A stretch of DNA of 64,000 nucleotides from an uncultured Flavobacteriaceae bacterium (GTDB lineage: Bacteria > Bacteroidota > Bacteroidia > Flavobacteriales > Flavobacteriaceae): positions 248,001 to 312,000 of the forward strand of contig CANLWB010000006.1 of assembly GCA_947494695.1 (NCBI GenBank), read 5' to 3'. A model generated the notes under the pieces. The model ran no database searches and was not told the DNA's origin. It saw nothing but the letters and a program-made list of their open reading frames with translations. How positions within the stretch are numbered: the stretch's first letter is position 1; every line of letters begins with the position of its first letter. The translations under genes and the position numbers were made by a program. Shown here piece after piece: positions 35,275 through 43,992 of the stretch.

Positions 35275-36274
35275 TTTTCACAAAGTCTGTTATTAAACCA
35301 TTCATCTTAGTAACATCGTCAATACTAACAGTTATTGGCAGGTAGAATAGTTTATGTTTTAAAGATTCGTATTGCTTTAAGCGCATAAAATCCTTTTCGG
35401 TCGTTATAATCAAATCCTTTTTTTCCAAATCAAGAATATCCTGACTTGAAAAGTCGTGATGATCTTTAAAGTTTAAGTGTTCAAACTCTAAATGTTTACT
35501 ATCTAAAAAGCGTACTAAAGGTTCCGCATTTGCGATACCCGTTACCAGTGTAAAAGATTTTAAATCTTCCAGACGTACGATTTCTTCATCAGAAATCACT
35601 TCGTTTGAATAATTAATCGTACTAAAAAACACATGCTGATTCGTTTGGGGTTTCATCTTTTGTAAAACACGAGCTTTATCGGCTTCACTTAGGTGCTCTG
35701 GACACTTTGTGATTATAATAATTTGAGCTCTTTTTGCTCCGCCCCTTGGTTCCCTTAGATCGCCTGTTGGCAATACAATATCATTAAAATATGGCTTAGC
35801 GTATGTGGTAAGAAGTATATTAAATCCAGCCTTTACCTTTCTATGTTGAAAAGCATCGTCAAGTAAAATAACCTCTGGTTTAGGATCAATAGATTGCAAT
35901 TGCTTAATCCCATGATTTCTATTCGTATCCACTGCAACCAGAATATCATCTTTAAACTTATTATAAAACTGAAAAGGCTCATCTCCTATGGACTCCGCCG
36001 TCGCTTTAGGCCTAGCCAATTGAAAGCCTTTCGTTTTGCGCTTATAACCGCGACTTAGTGTCGCCACGCTATAGTCCGCTCTTAAAAGCCTAATTAAATA
36101 CTCAATCATAGGTGTCTTTCCTGTCCCTCCAACACTTAGGTTACCAACACATATCACAGGGAAATCATAAGACGTTGATGCCTTAATTCCGAAATCATAT
36201 AACTTACTTATACCCCAACTTACCAAATAATAAATTGGGACAACGGGAAACAAAATGTATCTTAAAAAAATCAT
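35264..36274 (-). CDS. lpxK: Tetraacyldisaccharide 4'-kinase
   Basis: This enzyme phosphorylates the lipid A disaccharide precursor at the 4' position, a late step of lipid A synthesis on the inner membrane. It is 336 residues long. An N-terminal hydrophobic helix (MIFLRYILFPVVPIYYLVS) anchors it, and the P-loop is NLSVGGTGKTPM. ATLSRGYKRK, GDEPFQFYNK and LLDDAFQHRKV are further LpxK motifs, the last with the paired Asp. It is convergent with the upstream kinase gene and divergent from the Nif3-like gene. Confidence 0.95.
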   Translation of the reverse strand: MIFLRYILFPVVPIYYLVSWGISKLYDFGIKASTSYDFPVICVGNLSVGGTGKTPMIEYLIRLLRADYSVATLSRGYKRKTKGFQLARPKATAESIGDEPFQFYNKFKDDILVAVDTNRNHGIKQLQSIDPKPEVILLDDAFQHRKVKAGFNILLTTYAKPYFNDIVLPTGDLREPRGGAKRAQIIIITKCPEHLSEADKARVLQKMKPQTNQHVFFSTINYSNEVISDEEIVRLEDLKSFTLVTGIANAEPLVRFLDSKHLEFEHLNFKDHHDFSSQDILDLEKKDLIITTEKDFMRLKQYESLKHKLFYLPITVSIDDVTKMNGLITDFVKTKL

Positions 36275-36294
36275 TAAGGCGAATGTAATTATTT

Positions 36295-36302
36295 TATCTT
36301 TG
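36295..36302 (+). promoter_or_regulatory. -7 box of the Nif3-like/zinc-ribbon-like pair
   Basis: TATCTTTG is an exact TAnnTTTG match, 19 bases before the ATG at 36322, in the 47-bp gap divergent from lpxK. Confidence 0.55.
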
Positions 36303-36321
36303 AAATTAAACTCAAAAAACT

Positions 36322-37416
36322 ATGATTGTTCAAGACGTTATTAACCATCTCGAAGAATTGGCTCCATTGGCATACGCAGAAGACTTTGACAATGTCGGAC
36401 TTCTAGTTGGAAATAAAAACGAAAAAATAACGGGTATATTGGTTACTCTGGATACGCTGGAAACCGTTGTGGAAGAAGCCATAAATGAAAAATGTAATCT
36501 TATAGTGAGCTTCCACCCTATCATCTTTAAAGGTCTGAAAAAAATAACCGGTAAGACTTATGTTGAACGTGTTGTTTTAAAAGCTATAAAACATGATATT
36601 GCCATTTACAGTATGCATACCGCTCTTGATAACGCCATGCAAGGTGTTAATAACATGATTTGCGACCAATTGAATCTCACCAATAAGCGCATTTTAATTC
36701 CGCAATCTGAAACCATAAAAAAGTTAACAACTTATGTACCAAAAGACGAAGCAAACGCATTGCGAACCGCTTTGTTTAATGTTGGTGCCGGAGATATTGG
36801 GAATTACAGTGACTGTAGTTTTAATGTAGAAGGCTACGGAACTTTTAATGGTAATGACAGTTCCAATCCAACTAAAGGTAAAAAGGGAATACCCCATGAA
36901 GAAATAGAAACCAAAGTTTCGATAACCTTCGCAAAACATTTAGAATCGAAAATTATCAAAACCCTTTTCGAATCCCATAGTTATGAAGAAGTCGCTTACG
37001 AAATAACAACTCTGGAAAACAAAAACCAGAACATCGGAATGGGAATGATTGGTGAGTTAGAAGTTCCGCTGCAAGACATCGATTTCTTGAACCATTTAAA
37101 AGTTAAAATGGGCACACCTGTGGTAAGACACTCATCATTTTTAAATAAACCCATAAAAAAAGTGGCCGTATTAGGAGGCTCAGGAAGTTTTGCTATTGGA
37201 GCAGCTAAAGCATCTGGAGCGGATGCTTTTGTAACGGCCGACCTAAAATATCATGATTTTTTTTCGGCTGAAAATCATATACTTCTGGCAGATATTGGGC
37301 ATTATGAAAGTGAACAATTCACAAAAAATTTAATAGTAGTCTATCTTACAAAAAAAATCACTAATTTTGCAATCATTTTATCAAAGACAAATACAAATCC
37401 TGTTAAGTATTTTTAA
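36322..37416 (+). CDS. Nif3-like dinuclear metal-centre protein
   Basis: A 364-residue member of the Nif3/YbgI family, which forms hexamers with two metals per subunit. Visible pieces are ELAPLAYAEDFDNVGLLVG, VSFHPIIFKGLK and YSMHTALDNAMQGVN, with metal-binding His and Asp, then the late DIGHYESEQFT. The inserted middle domain (about 125-240) is the PII-like/CutA-like segment seen in the long bacterial form. Its biochemical role is uncertain, although GTP cyclohydrolase I type 2 activity is claimed for some members. It is followed after 3 bases by the zinc-ribbon-like gene. Confidence 0.9.
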   Translation: MIVQDVINHLEELAPLAYAEDFDNVGLLVGNKNEKITGILVTLDTLETVVEEAINEKCNLIVSFHPIIFKGLKKITGKTYVERVVLKAIKHDIAIYSMHTALDNAMQGVNNMICDQLNLTNKRILIPQSETIKKLTTYVPKDEANALRTALFNVGAGDIGNYSDCSFNVEGYGTFNGNDSSNPTKGKKGIPHEEIETKVSITFAKHLESKIIKTLFESHSYEEVAYEITTLENKNQNIGMGMIGELEVPLQDIDFLNHLKVKMGTPVVRHSSFLNKPIKKVAVLGGSGSFAIGAAKASGADAFVTADLKYHDFFSAENHILLADIGHYESEQFTKNLIVVYLTKKITNFAIILSKTNTNPVKYF

Positions 37417-37419
37417 AGT

Positions 37420-38199
37420 ATGGCCAAAAAGAAAGAAGTAACTGTAGAAGAGCGTCTAAGAGCTCTATACGACTTACAATTAATTGATTCTCGAATAGAC
37501 GAAATTAGAAATGTTCGTGGTGAACTTCCACTTGAAGTTCGTGATTTGGAAGATGAAGTTGCAGGACTAAACATAAGATTAGAAAAACTAGTTGCAAGTT
37601 TAGAGGTAATCGACAACGATATTGCTTCAAAAAAGAACCTTATTGAAGAATCTAAAGCTTTAATAAAAAAGTACAGCGAGCAGCAAAAGAATGTTAGAAA
37701 TAATCGAGAATACAACTCTTTAACTAAAGAAGTTGAATTCCAGGAATTGGAAATTGAATTGGCAGAAAAGCACATTAAAGAATTCAAAGTTCAAATCGAG
37801 CAGAAAAAAGAAGTTATTTCTGAAACTAAAGATAAATTGAAGGAGCGTGAATCGCATTTAAAACACAAAAAAGGTGAATTAGATGCTATTTTAGCCGAGA
37901 CTGAAAAAGAAGAACAGGCTTTGATTGAAAAATCTGAGGCCTACAAAAACCAAATTGAAGAACGTTTAGTTTCTGCTTATAATAGAATTCGTCAGAATGT
38001 AAAGAACGGATTAGCTGTTGTTCCTATTGAAAGAGGTGCTTCTGGAGGATCTTTCTTTACCATTCCACCACAAATACAGGTCGAAATTGCTTCTCGTAAA
38101 AAAGTAATTACAGATGAACATAGTGGTAGAATTTTGGTTGATGCTGCTTTAGCTGAAGAACAAAAAGCAAAAATGGAAAAAATGTTTTCAAAACTGTAA
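37420..38199 (+). CDS. DUF164/zinc-ribbon family coiled-coil protein lacking the ribbon cysteines
   Basis: A 259-residue protein. About residues 10-190 form a long antiparallel coiled coil, as in C4-zinc-ribbon (DUF164) proteins. In relatives the C-terminal part has ACGGC and CENCGRIL; here those sites read ASGGS (207-211) and DEHSGRIL (from 232), so all four cysteines are absent while the surrounding sequence is kept. It is probably unable to bind zinc in the ordinary way. The gene follows the Nif3-like gene by 3 bases, a frequent pairing. A TAATTTTG box at 37362-37369 could give it its own promoter, and a strong terminator follows. Confidence 0.85.
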   Translation: MAKKKEVTVEERLRALYDLQLIDSRIDEIRNVRGELPLEVRDLEDEVAGLNIRLEKLVASLEVIDNDIASKKNLIEESKALIKKYSEQQKNVRNNREYNSLTKEVEFQELEIELAEKHIKEFKVQIEQKKEVISETKDKLKERESHLKHKKGELDAILAETEKEEQALIEKSEAYKNQIEERLVSAYNRIRQNVKNGLAVVPIERGASGGSFFTIPPQIQVEIASRKKVITDEHSGRILVDAALAEEQKAKMEKMFSKL

Positions 38200-38221
38200 A
38201 CATAAACACAATATAGACATT

Positions 38222-38250
38222 AAAGCCTTCATTTTTGAAGGCTTTTTTTA
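38222..38250 (+). terminator. Rho-independent terminator after the zinc-ribbon-like gene
   Basis: AAAGCCTTCA pairs with TGAAGGCTTT around a TTTT loop and is followed by a T-run. A clean hairpin. Confidence 0.9.
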
Positions 38251-38367
38251 TGGTCAAAACAGTATAAAAATCGAATAAACCGGTTTATCTTAGTCCGTCC
38301 TGTAGATCTAAAAAACATTTTCATAGAACAACCACTAGAAACATCTAGTCTATAAAACAACTATCAT

Positions 38368-38383
38368 ATCGACATATCTCGAT
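38368..38383. promoter_or_regulatory. Candidate ArsR operator 1
   Basis: ATCGACATATCTCGAT: the arms ATCGA and TCGAT form an inverted repeat around six bases. It lies 9 bases upstream of the -7 box of arsR. A 13/16 match, ATCGAAATATCTAAAT, abuts the next gene's start codon (38721-38736). Confidence 0.5.
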
Positions 38384-38392
38384 TTATTGTTT

Positions 38393-38400
38393 TATATTTG
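38393..38400 (+). promoter_or_regulatory. -7 box of arsR
   Basis: TATATTTG is an exact TAnnTTTG match only 4 bases before the ATG at 38405, implying a leaderless or nearly leaderless transcript. Operator 1 sits between this box and the -33 region, well placed for repression. Confidence 0.5.
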
Positions 38401-38404
38401 TATC

Positions 38405-38707
38405 ATGGACTTTTTAGAAATAAATAAGGTACTCTCGAACAAAGTGAGAATTGATATTCTTCAATGGCTCAAAAATCCAGAAAAAAATTTTCCTCCACAG
38501 ATCAATGTTCCGGATTTTAGAGATGGTGTGTGTGTTTGTCATATACAAAACAAAACAGGCTTATCCCAGTCTACTATTTCTCATTATTTAACACTAATGC
38601 ATAAAGCAAGTATATTAATTGCAACCAGACATGGAAAATGGACCTATTATAAAAGAAATGAGGAGGAAATATCTAACTATATAAACTTCTTAAAAAATAA
38701 CTTATAA
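38405..38707 (+). CDS. ArsR-family transcriptional regulator with Cys-x-Cys motif
   Basis: A 100-residue winged-helix regulator starting at the ATG at 38405. The upstream TTG would lie inside the promoter. The recognition helix region is TGLSQSTISHYLTLMHKASI. Cys43 and Cys45 in GVCVCHIQ correspond to the CVC site that senses arsenic, cadmium or lead in many ArsR/SmtB members, although the surrounding sequence diverges. No arsenic or metal-efflux gene is adjacent; the two downstream genes encode a membrane protein and a proline dehydrogenase. It could be a thiol/redox or metal sensor (uncertain). Confidence 0.88.
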   Translation: MDFLEINKVLSNKVRIDILQWLKNPEKNFPPQINVPDFRDGVCVCHIQNKTGLSQSTISHYLTLMHKASILIATRHGKWTYYKRNEEEISNYINFLKNNL

Positions 38708-38720
38708 TAAAAAAAATTAC

Positions 38721-38736
38721 ATCGAAATATCTAAAT
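38721..38736. promoter_or_regulatory. Candidate ArsR operator 2
   Basis: ATCGAAATATCTAAAT, 13 of 16 identical to operator 1, directly abuts the ATG at 38737. Its second arm is poor, so this may be a weaker half-site. It suggests that the regulator also controls the downstream pair. Confidence 0.4.
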
Positions 38737-38994
38737 ATGACGGATTCAATTATAAATATTCTTGGGTGGATGGGTTCTTTTCTACTCATTATAGCCTACT
38801 GGTTAAATAGTAAGAATATTATAGGCGCTCAAACCAAAACATATCAACTTCTTAACATTTTTGGAAGCTCGGCTTTAATGATCAATACGTTCTATTACGG
38901 AGCTTATCCATCGAGTGCTGTTAACGTTATTTGGCTTTTCATGGGACTATATCATATCATTCAAATCTTTAATAATAAACAAAACGTTGTATAA
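38737..38994 (+). CDS. CBU_0592-type small membrane protein
   Basis: An 85-residue protein with three hydrophobic helices (IINILGWMGSFLLIIAYW; LLNIFGSSALMINTFYYG; AVNVIWLFMGLYHIIQI). The sequence pattern is that of the CBU_0592 family, named after a Coxiella gene. Its function is unknown. It lies 30 bases after arsR and 2 bases before the proline dehydrogenase gene, so it is probably in the same transcript. Confidence 0.75.
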   Translation: MTDSIINILGWMGSFLLIIAYWLNSKNIIGAQTKTYQLLNIFGSSALMINTFYYGAYPSSAVNVIWLFMGLYHIIQIFNNKQNVV

Positions 38995-38996
38995 AA

Positions 38997-39938
38997 ATGG
39001 AACAGGATTTATTACAAATGGGGAGTGATGCTTTAAGAAAAGCGGCACTAAACCTTAAAGCAAAGAACTATATCATTTCAAACACCGATTTATACCATAC
39101 TATTAAAAAAGCGGCTAACCGCTATATTGGAGGTGAAACCTTAGATGAAACCATTGTAAAAGTTAAAGCTGAGAATCTGAATGGATTCAAGTGTTCCATG
39201 GAATATATGGGAGAAAATACCTTAACCGAAAATGAAGCCAGCGAAGCTACCAGTGAATTTATGAACATCGTTAAGGAAATAAAAAATCAAACCCTTTATT
39301 CGACAGTTTCATTAGACCTTTCCCATATTGGACTAGCTGTATCAAAAGATTTGTGTTCCAACAATTTGGATTTAATCCTTAAAGCGGCCAAAGATGACAA
39401 CATTGAAGTTATAATAAGTGCAGAAGGCGCCGACAGGACAGACGATATTATAGACATCTACAAATCTATGTCCAAAACCTATAGTCATGTTTCTATAACC
39501 TTACAGGCATATTTGTATAGATCCAAAGATGATTTTAAGGATTTAATTCAAGAAAATGGCAGAATAAGAATGGTAAAAGGAGCTTTTGAAACTCCTAAAC
39601 ACTTCGCCATGCCAAGAGGAAAAGACTTGGACAATGAATATCTAAACTATGTTGACCAGCTGTTATCCAAAAACCATAAATGTTCTATTGCAACGCATCA
39701 TGACTACATTCAAAAGGAAGCCGTTAAATTAATTAAAGCATATCACACGCCACATAATGTTTATGAATTCGAAAGTTTATATGGTATTCAGACAGAACAA
39801 CTCATAGAACTGAAAAATAAGGGATACACCACAAAACTATATTTTGTTTACGGCAAAGAATGGTACCTGTATTTATGTAACAGAATTGCCGAATACCCCA
39901 TGTATCTGTTTAGAGCTTTAAACGATATTGTTGCTTAA
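38997..39938 (+). CDS. Proline dehydrogenase family protein
   Basis: A 313-residue protein of the length of monofunctional proline dehydrogenases, with the TIM-barrel elements SLDLSHIGLAVS, VSITLQAYLYRSKDD, GRIRMVKGAFETP and the C-terminal VYGKEWYLYLCNRIAEYPMY-type FAD/substrate helix (core YGKEWYLYLCNRIAEYP). It would oxidise proline, or a related compound, to pyrroline-5-carboxylate with FAD. It is the last gene of the arsR-led unit; the P5C dehydrogenase is not adjacent. Substrate identity is not certain. Confidence 0.82.
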   Translation: MEQDLLQMGSDALRKAALNLKAKNYIISNTDLYHTIKKAANRYIGGETLDETIVKVKAENLNGFKCSMEYMGENTLTENEASEATSEFMNIVKEIKNQTLYSTVSLDLSHIGLAVSKDLCSNNLDLILKAAKDDNIEVIISAEGADRTDDIIDIYKSMSKTYSHVSITLQAYLYRSKDDFKDLIQENGRIRMVKGAFETPKHFAMPRGKDLDNEYLNYVDQLLSKNHKCSIATHHDYIQKEAVKLIKAYHTPHNVYEFESLYGIQTEQLIELKNKGYTTKLYFVYGKEWYLYLCNRIAEYPMYLFRALNDIVA

Positions 39939-40081
39939 AAGCTTCTAGTTTCCTTTAAAAAGTTAATACCTTTTATATTAGGATTAGACAAAGGTATTAG
40001 CGCCTTATTTTATAAAAAAGTCTTTCAAAAAAATAAGGTTTTGTATTTTTATTCGTCTATTACATCATGAAAATTAAAGTC

Positions 40082-40741
40082 ATGAAAAAGGTACTATTAT
40101 TATTCATTTTAACGGTTTTTTTTAGCTGTCAGAACACAGCACAAACAAATTCAAAACAAGAGGCTATTATTCAAGCAGAACCCGTTGAAATTTCTATTAA
40201 AAAAGGCAAAGCCAAGGCTTATTTCGCAAGTGGTTGTTTTTGGTGCGTAGAAGCTATTTATGAAAGCGTTAAAGGGGTTGATGAGTCCATCTCGGGATAT
40301 TCGGGAGGACATACAAAAAATCCAACCTACGAAGCCAGTAATACAGGTAGAACAGGACATGCAGAAGCGGTAGAAATTATTTATGATCCAAACGTTGTCT
40401 CTTTTGAAACTCTAGTGGATGTATACTTCGCGTCACAAGACGTTACCCAGGTTAACGGGCAGGGCCATGATCGGGGCTCGCAATACCGTTCCATCATTTT
40501 TTATCAAAATGACGAGCAAAAACAAATCATTCTAAGAAAAAAAGAAGCCTTGACCAAAAGACTAGGCGTTAAAATTGCCGCTGAAGTCTATCCGTTTCAA
40601 AAATTTTGGATCGCAGAAGGTTACCATCAAGATTACGAAAAACTTCACCCAAACCACCCTTATATAAAAAATGTATCTATTCCAAGGTTAAACAGGTTTA
40701 AAGCTAAGTTTCCAAAAGAGTTATTAAAAGCGCATCATTAA
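40082..40741 (+). CDS. msrA: Peptide-methionine (S)-S-oxide reductase, lipoprotein form
   Basis: This enzyme repairs S-methionine sulfoxide in proteins. The ATG at 40082 gives a lipoprotein signal ending VFFSC (Cys near residue 16); an ATG at 40067 adds five residues. The catalytic domain has FASGCFWCVEA (nucleophilic Cys in GCFWC), GYSGGHTKNPTYE, TGHAEAVEIIYDP and the late QDYEKLHPNHPYI-type region. The envelope anchor implies repair of exported proteins. The gene is convergent with the kinase-AraC gene, 36 bases away. Confidence 0.95.
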   Translation: MKKVLLLFILTVFFSCQNTAQTNSKQEAIIQAEPVEISIKKGKAKAYFASGCFWCVEAIYESVKGVDESISGYSGGHTKNPTYEASNTGRTGHAEAVEIIYDPNVVSFETLVDVYFASQDVTQVNGQGHDRGSQYRSIIFYQNDEQKQIILRKKEALTKRLGVKIAAEVYPFQKFWIAEGYHQDYEKLHPNHPYIKNVSIPRLNRFKAKFPKELLKAHH

Positions 40742-40777
40742 TATTAAATTAAGATCGCTTTTAACGCTTCAATCATT

Positions 40778-42856
40778 CTAACACACATCGTTTAAAGGTT
40801 TTATACCAAAGCGCTTTTCATATAGCTTAGAAAAATAACTAGTATGATTAAAGCCTACCTCTAAGGAAAGCTCTTTAAGTGATGTTGTGTAATTTTTTTG
40901 CAAAATTTCTCTGGCTTTTTGGAGCCTTATTTCTCGTATAAAATTGTTAGGACTTAACCCTGTATGACTTTTAACTTTTCTATAAAAAGAGCTTTTAGAA
41001 ATATTGAGTTCCAAAGCAATCACATCCTGATTTAAGGACATATTACCCAAATTCTTTATAATATACCCCTTCAATTGATCAATAAACTCATCATTTTTAA
41101 ATGCTTCTGCTTCTATATTCTGTTCTTTATTATAAGACTTCCTCGAATTATGATTTCTAATACAGTTATCTATACGTGCCAATAACTCTTCCTTATTAAA
41201 AGGCTTCGTGATATAATCGTCAACACCCAATTTTAAAACATCCAGTTTAACGTTTGTACCGGTTTTTGCTGTTAACATAACAATAGGAATATTACTGTTA
41301 TTTTCATTTAGTTTAGCAACCAAATCATAACCATTTAACTTTGGCATCATATAATCGGTGATAATAAAATCTACGGCTTCCTGAGCAACAATTTCTAAAG
41401 CTTGTAGACCATTGGTAGCTTCCAGGCAATGGTGGTTTTTTAAAATAGACTTAAGGTATTTTCGCATATCATCATTGTCCTCTACAATTAAAAAGCGGAG
41501 CTGATAGTTAGTATCAACCTCAATCTTTTCAGTAACAATTTCGAAATTTTCCTCATTTTCGATCGACACCCCATCTTTAGCAATACCTGCAGGCATACTT
41601 TTTTCCAGTGGCAGGACAATGGTAAATTCACTCCCTTCTGCGCGTTTACTTTTTAAGGTTATCTCTCCATGATGTAACTCAATAATTTCCTTACAAAAGG
41701 CCAAACCAACACCACTACCACCAGATCTATTAATATCATTATTAACTTGATAGAATCTCTTAAAAACACTTTCAAGTTCACTATCTGCTATACCAATGCC
41801 TGTATCTGTAATTTTTAGAATGAGCTTTTCGTTGTCTTCATAACAATTAATAGTGACTATCCCCTTATCGGTGTATTTTAATGCATTCATAATCAAATTA
41901 CTAACAACTTTTTCAAAAAATACAGAATCTAGAAGAGAAAAGTAATCCGTTTCATTATCAGAAATGCGGAAATCAATATTTTTTTGCTTAAACAACGGTT
42001 CAAAAGACATGTATTGTTTTCTAATCAGGCCAGACACATTATTAAGTTTTAGCTGCAGGCTAAAGTTAGAAGACTGTATTTTAGCTAAATCCAATACACT
42101 ATCCACCATATGTGTAATTTTATGAATTTGCTTTTTTACATGTTGCTGAATTTCCAGTGTTTTGACTCCATTGGAATTAGCGTCCAAATCTGAAACATGT
42201 CCATTGATTAAAGCTAACGGCGTTCGTATTTCATGAGAAATGTTGGTGAAAAATTGCGATTTAAACTTATCCAACTCCTCCAATTGTTCGGTTTTAGCCT
42301 TTAGTATTTTCTCATTACGAATATTGAGGTTTTTAAAATAGCTAATCACTATAAACATGCTTAAAAACAAGAAAGGCGGATTCTTATTATTTAAAACAGC
42401 ATAAGGATAATGTTTGAAATATAAATTAGGAACGTACAAACCTAATAAGCAAATAACCAATATGGCAATATTCAATTTTCGGTTATCAATATAGATCAGA
42501 GCAATAGCAGGAGGCAGTAAAAAATAATATTCTAAAAGCTCTCCAACATACAAATAGTTCGAAAACATAAAGGCCGTGACAGACAGATTAAAAATAAACA
42601 AAAGACTGGCTGCTAAAAGCTTTTTTAAAGCGAGCAAAACCTGCACACTAATAACAAAAGACAACATGACGGCATAACTTATTAATAAAAGATCATTTGA
42701 AAAAAAATCCTCTATAATGGTAAGTATTGTAAATAAGTGCCAGGTATTACAAAAAATATGTAGTAATGTGATTTTTTTTAAATCATTTATACTGGTGTTT
42801 TCATCTGCACCTAAAGTAAAATAGGCTGTTACTAAGTCGAGTGTGCGTTTTAGCAT
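40778..42856 (-). CDS. Hybrid two-component regulator: membrane sensor, kinase, receiver, AraC DNA-binding domain
   Basis: A 692-residue one-protein two-component system. About six membrane helices occupy residues 30-185 and there is no large periplasmic domain. His208 in NISHEIRTPLALI is the phospho-acceptor. LIMNALKYT (N box), DTGIGIA and GGSGVGLAFC form the ATPase domain. The receiver has FLIVEDNDDM and Asp501 in TDYMMPK. The C-terminus has two AraC helix-turn-helix motifs (ISKSSFYRKVKSHTGLSP, LKELSLEVGFNHTSYFSKLY). The sensing part differs from classical periplasmic HTCS proteins. A direct repeat upstream (42949-42977) may be its own operator. Confidence 0.92.
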   Translation of the reverse strand: MLKRTLDLVTAYFTLGADENTSINDLKKITLLHIFCNTWHLFTILTIIEDFFSNDLLLISYAVMLSFVISVQVLLALKKLLAASLLFIFNLSVTAFMFSNYLYVGELLEYYFLLPPAIALIYIDNRKLNIAILVICLLGLYVPNLYFKHYPYAVLNNKNPPFLFLSMFIVISYFKNLNIRNEKILKAKTEQLEELDKFKSQFFTNISHEIRTPLALINGHVSDLDANSNGVKTLEIQQHVKKQIHKITHMVDSVLDLAKIQSSNFSLQLKLNNVSGLIRKQYMSFEPLFKQKNIDFRISDNETDYFSLLDSVFFEKVVSNLIMNALKYTDKGIVTINCYEDNEKLILKITDTGIGIADSELESVFKRFYQVNNDINRSGGSGVGLAFCKEIIELHHGEITLKSKRAEGSEFTIVLPLEKSMPAGIAKDGVSIENEENFEIVTEKIEVDTNYQLRFLIVEDNDDMRKYLKSILKNHHCLEATNGLQALEIVAQEAVDFIITDYMMPKLNGYDLVAKLNENNSNIPIVMLTAKTGTNVKLDVLKLGVDDYITKPFNKEELLARIDNCIRNHNSRKSYNKEQNIEAEAFKNDEFIDQLKGYIIKNLGNMSLNQDVIALELNISKSSFYRKVKSHTGLSPNNFIREIRLQKAREILQKNYTTSLKELSLEVGFNHTSYFSKLYEKRFGIKPLNDVC

Positions 42857-42886
42857 TTTGAATTTAAGGCGGTTTTAAATATGCTT

Positions 42887-42894
42887 CAAAAATA
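42887..42894 (-). promoter_or_regulatory. -7 box of the kinase-AraC gene
   Basis: The minus strand reads TATTTTTG, an exact TAnnTTTG match, 30 bases upstream of the ATG at 42856. Confidence 0.5.
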
Positions 42895-42948
42895 AAAATC
42901 TGAAACAAGTTTCTCCACCAAAATGTACTAAAATTTAACCACTGAATC

Positions 42949-42977
42949 ATTTGTGATTGCGGTTGACCAATTTGTGA
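42949..42977. promoter_or_regulatory. Candidate AraC-type operator, 21-bp direct repeat
   Basis: ATTTGTGA occurs at 42949-42956 and again at 42970-42977, 21 bases apart on the same face of the helix. A one-mismatch copy, ATTCGTGA, is at 43023-43030. The spacing fits AraC-family binding. It lies upstream of the kinase-AraC promoter. Confidence 0.4.
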
Positions 42978-43127
42978 CGCATCTGTCTATCAGAAAAATA
43001 GGCTGTTTTACAAAATCGATCTATTCGTGATTAAAATTGGTCTAAAAATGATGACTAAAAGACTTAATTTGTAGCCCATTTATTTAAATGAAAATCATCT
43101 GTCACGGCTCGGGGCGTTCAACGTTTA

Positions 43128-43925
43128 TCACTTCGTTGCCTTTAATGTAAAAATTAGCGGATATAGCCTATCTTTAGTTACATACATACCCGATTTTGTT
43201 TTTTCTAAATCTGGTAACACATTATAAGGGCTTTCATCATACTCTTTTAAATATTCAATATGCAAGCCCGCTTCTGTTAAAGACGACACAACTTCTCCCA
43301 AACCATGATTCCACCCGTATTCTTTACTTATCATTTTTGAATTCTCATCGGCGTAAGTCCCTTCATATTCTTCATATATCACCTCATCTTGCATATAACC
43401 ATATTTCATGGTCGTTTTACCATCTAAATAGTCGAACATCCAAACAATAGGGTGAAATTCTGCCATAAAAAAGCTTCCTCCCGGTTTTAATCGTTCAGCT
43501 ATCATTTGTCCCCAGGGTTTTAAATCTGGCAACCACCCAATCACACCGTAACTGGTAAATACAATGTCAAACCTATCTTCTATAAAATTTGAGGTTTCTA
43601 AAACATTACAACAAACAAATTGAGCATCTAGGTTTAACTCGATGTTCAGGCTTTTAGCTAATTTAATTCCCTCATCGCTCAAATCGATACCAGTACATTT
43701 GGCTCCCATTCTACTCCAGCTTAAGGTGTCCATACCAAAATGACATTGTAAATGCAAAAGTGATTTCCCCTTTACATCTCCCAAAGCGTCTAGTTCATAT
43801 GACATTAGAGAGGACTTCCCTTTTTTAAAGTCATCTAAATTGTACATCTCGCTGGCCGCATGCACTTTTACCTTTTCATTCCAGGTTGCCCTATTGGCAT
43901 TAAAATAAATATTCTTAGAATCCAT
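43128..43925 (-). CDS. Class I SAM-dependent methyltransferase
   Basis: A 265-residue cytoplasmic methyltransferase. The SAM-binding core shows LLHLQCHFGMDTLSWSRMGA (motif I), CTGIDLSDEGIKLA and FDIVFTSYGVIGWLPDL, with SFFMAEFHPIVWM downstream. The substrate cannot be told. It starts at an ATG (43925) shortly upstream of, and divergent from, the lipoprotein gene at 43993. No operon partners. Confidence 0.88.
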   Translation of the reverse strand: MDSKNIYFNANRATWNEKVKVHAASEMYNLDDFKKGKSSLMSYELDALGDVKGKSLLHLQCHFGMDTLSWSRMGAKCTGIDLSDEGIKLAKSLNIELNLDAQFVCCNVLETSNFIEDRFDIVFTSYGVIGWLPDLKPWGQMIAERLKPGGSFFMAEFHPIVWMFDYLDGKTTMKYGYMQDEVIYEEYEGTYADENSKMISKEYGWNHGLGEVVSSLTEAGLHIEYLKEYDESPYNVLPDLEKTKSGMYVTKDRLYPLIFTLKATK

Positions 43926-43969
43926 GACAAAAAACTTATCCTATTTAAATTATCACATTGAATGTTCAA

Positions 43970-43977
43970 TATCTTTG
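43970..43977 (+). promoter_or_regulatory. -7 box of the lipoprotein gene
   Basis: TATCTTTG is an exact TAnnTTTG match, 15 bases before the ATG at 43993. The TTG nearby (43958-43960) is too close for a standard -33 element. Confidence 0.5.
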
Positions 43978-43992
43978 TAAAAAATTTTACTC

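Noticed and set aside
37413-37787. A 124-codon Ser/Phe-rich minus-strand frame over the zinc-ribbon-like gene
   Set aside because: Its low-complexity composition mirrors the Lys/Glu-rich coiled coil on the other strand, a typical artefact.
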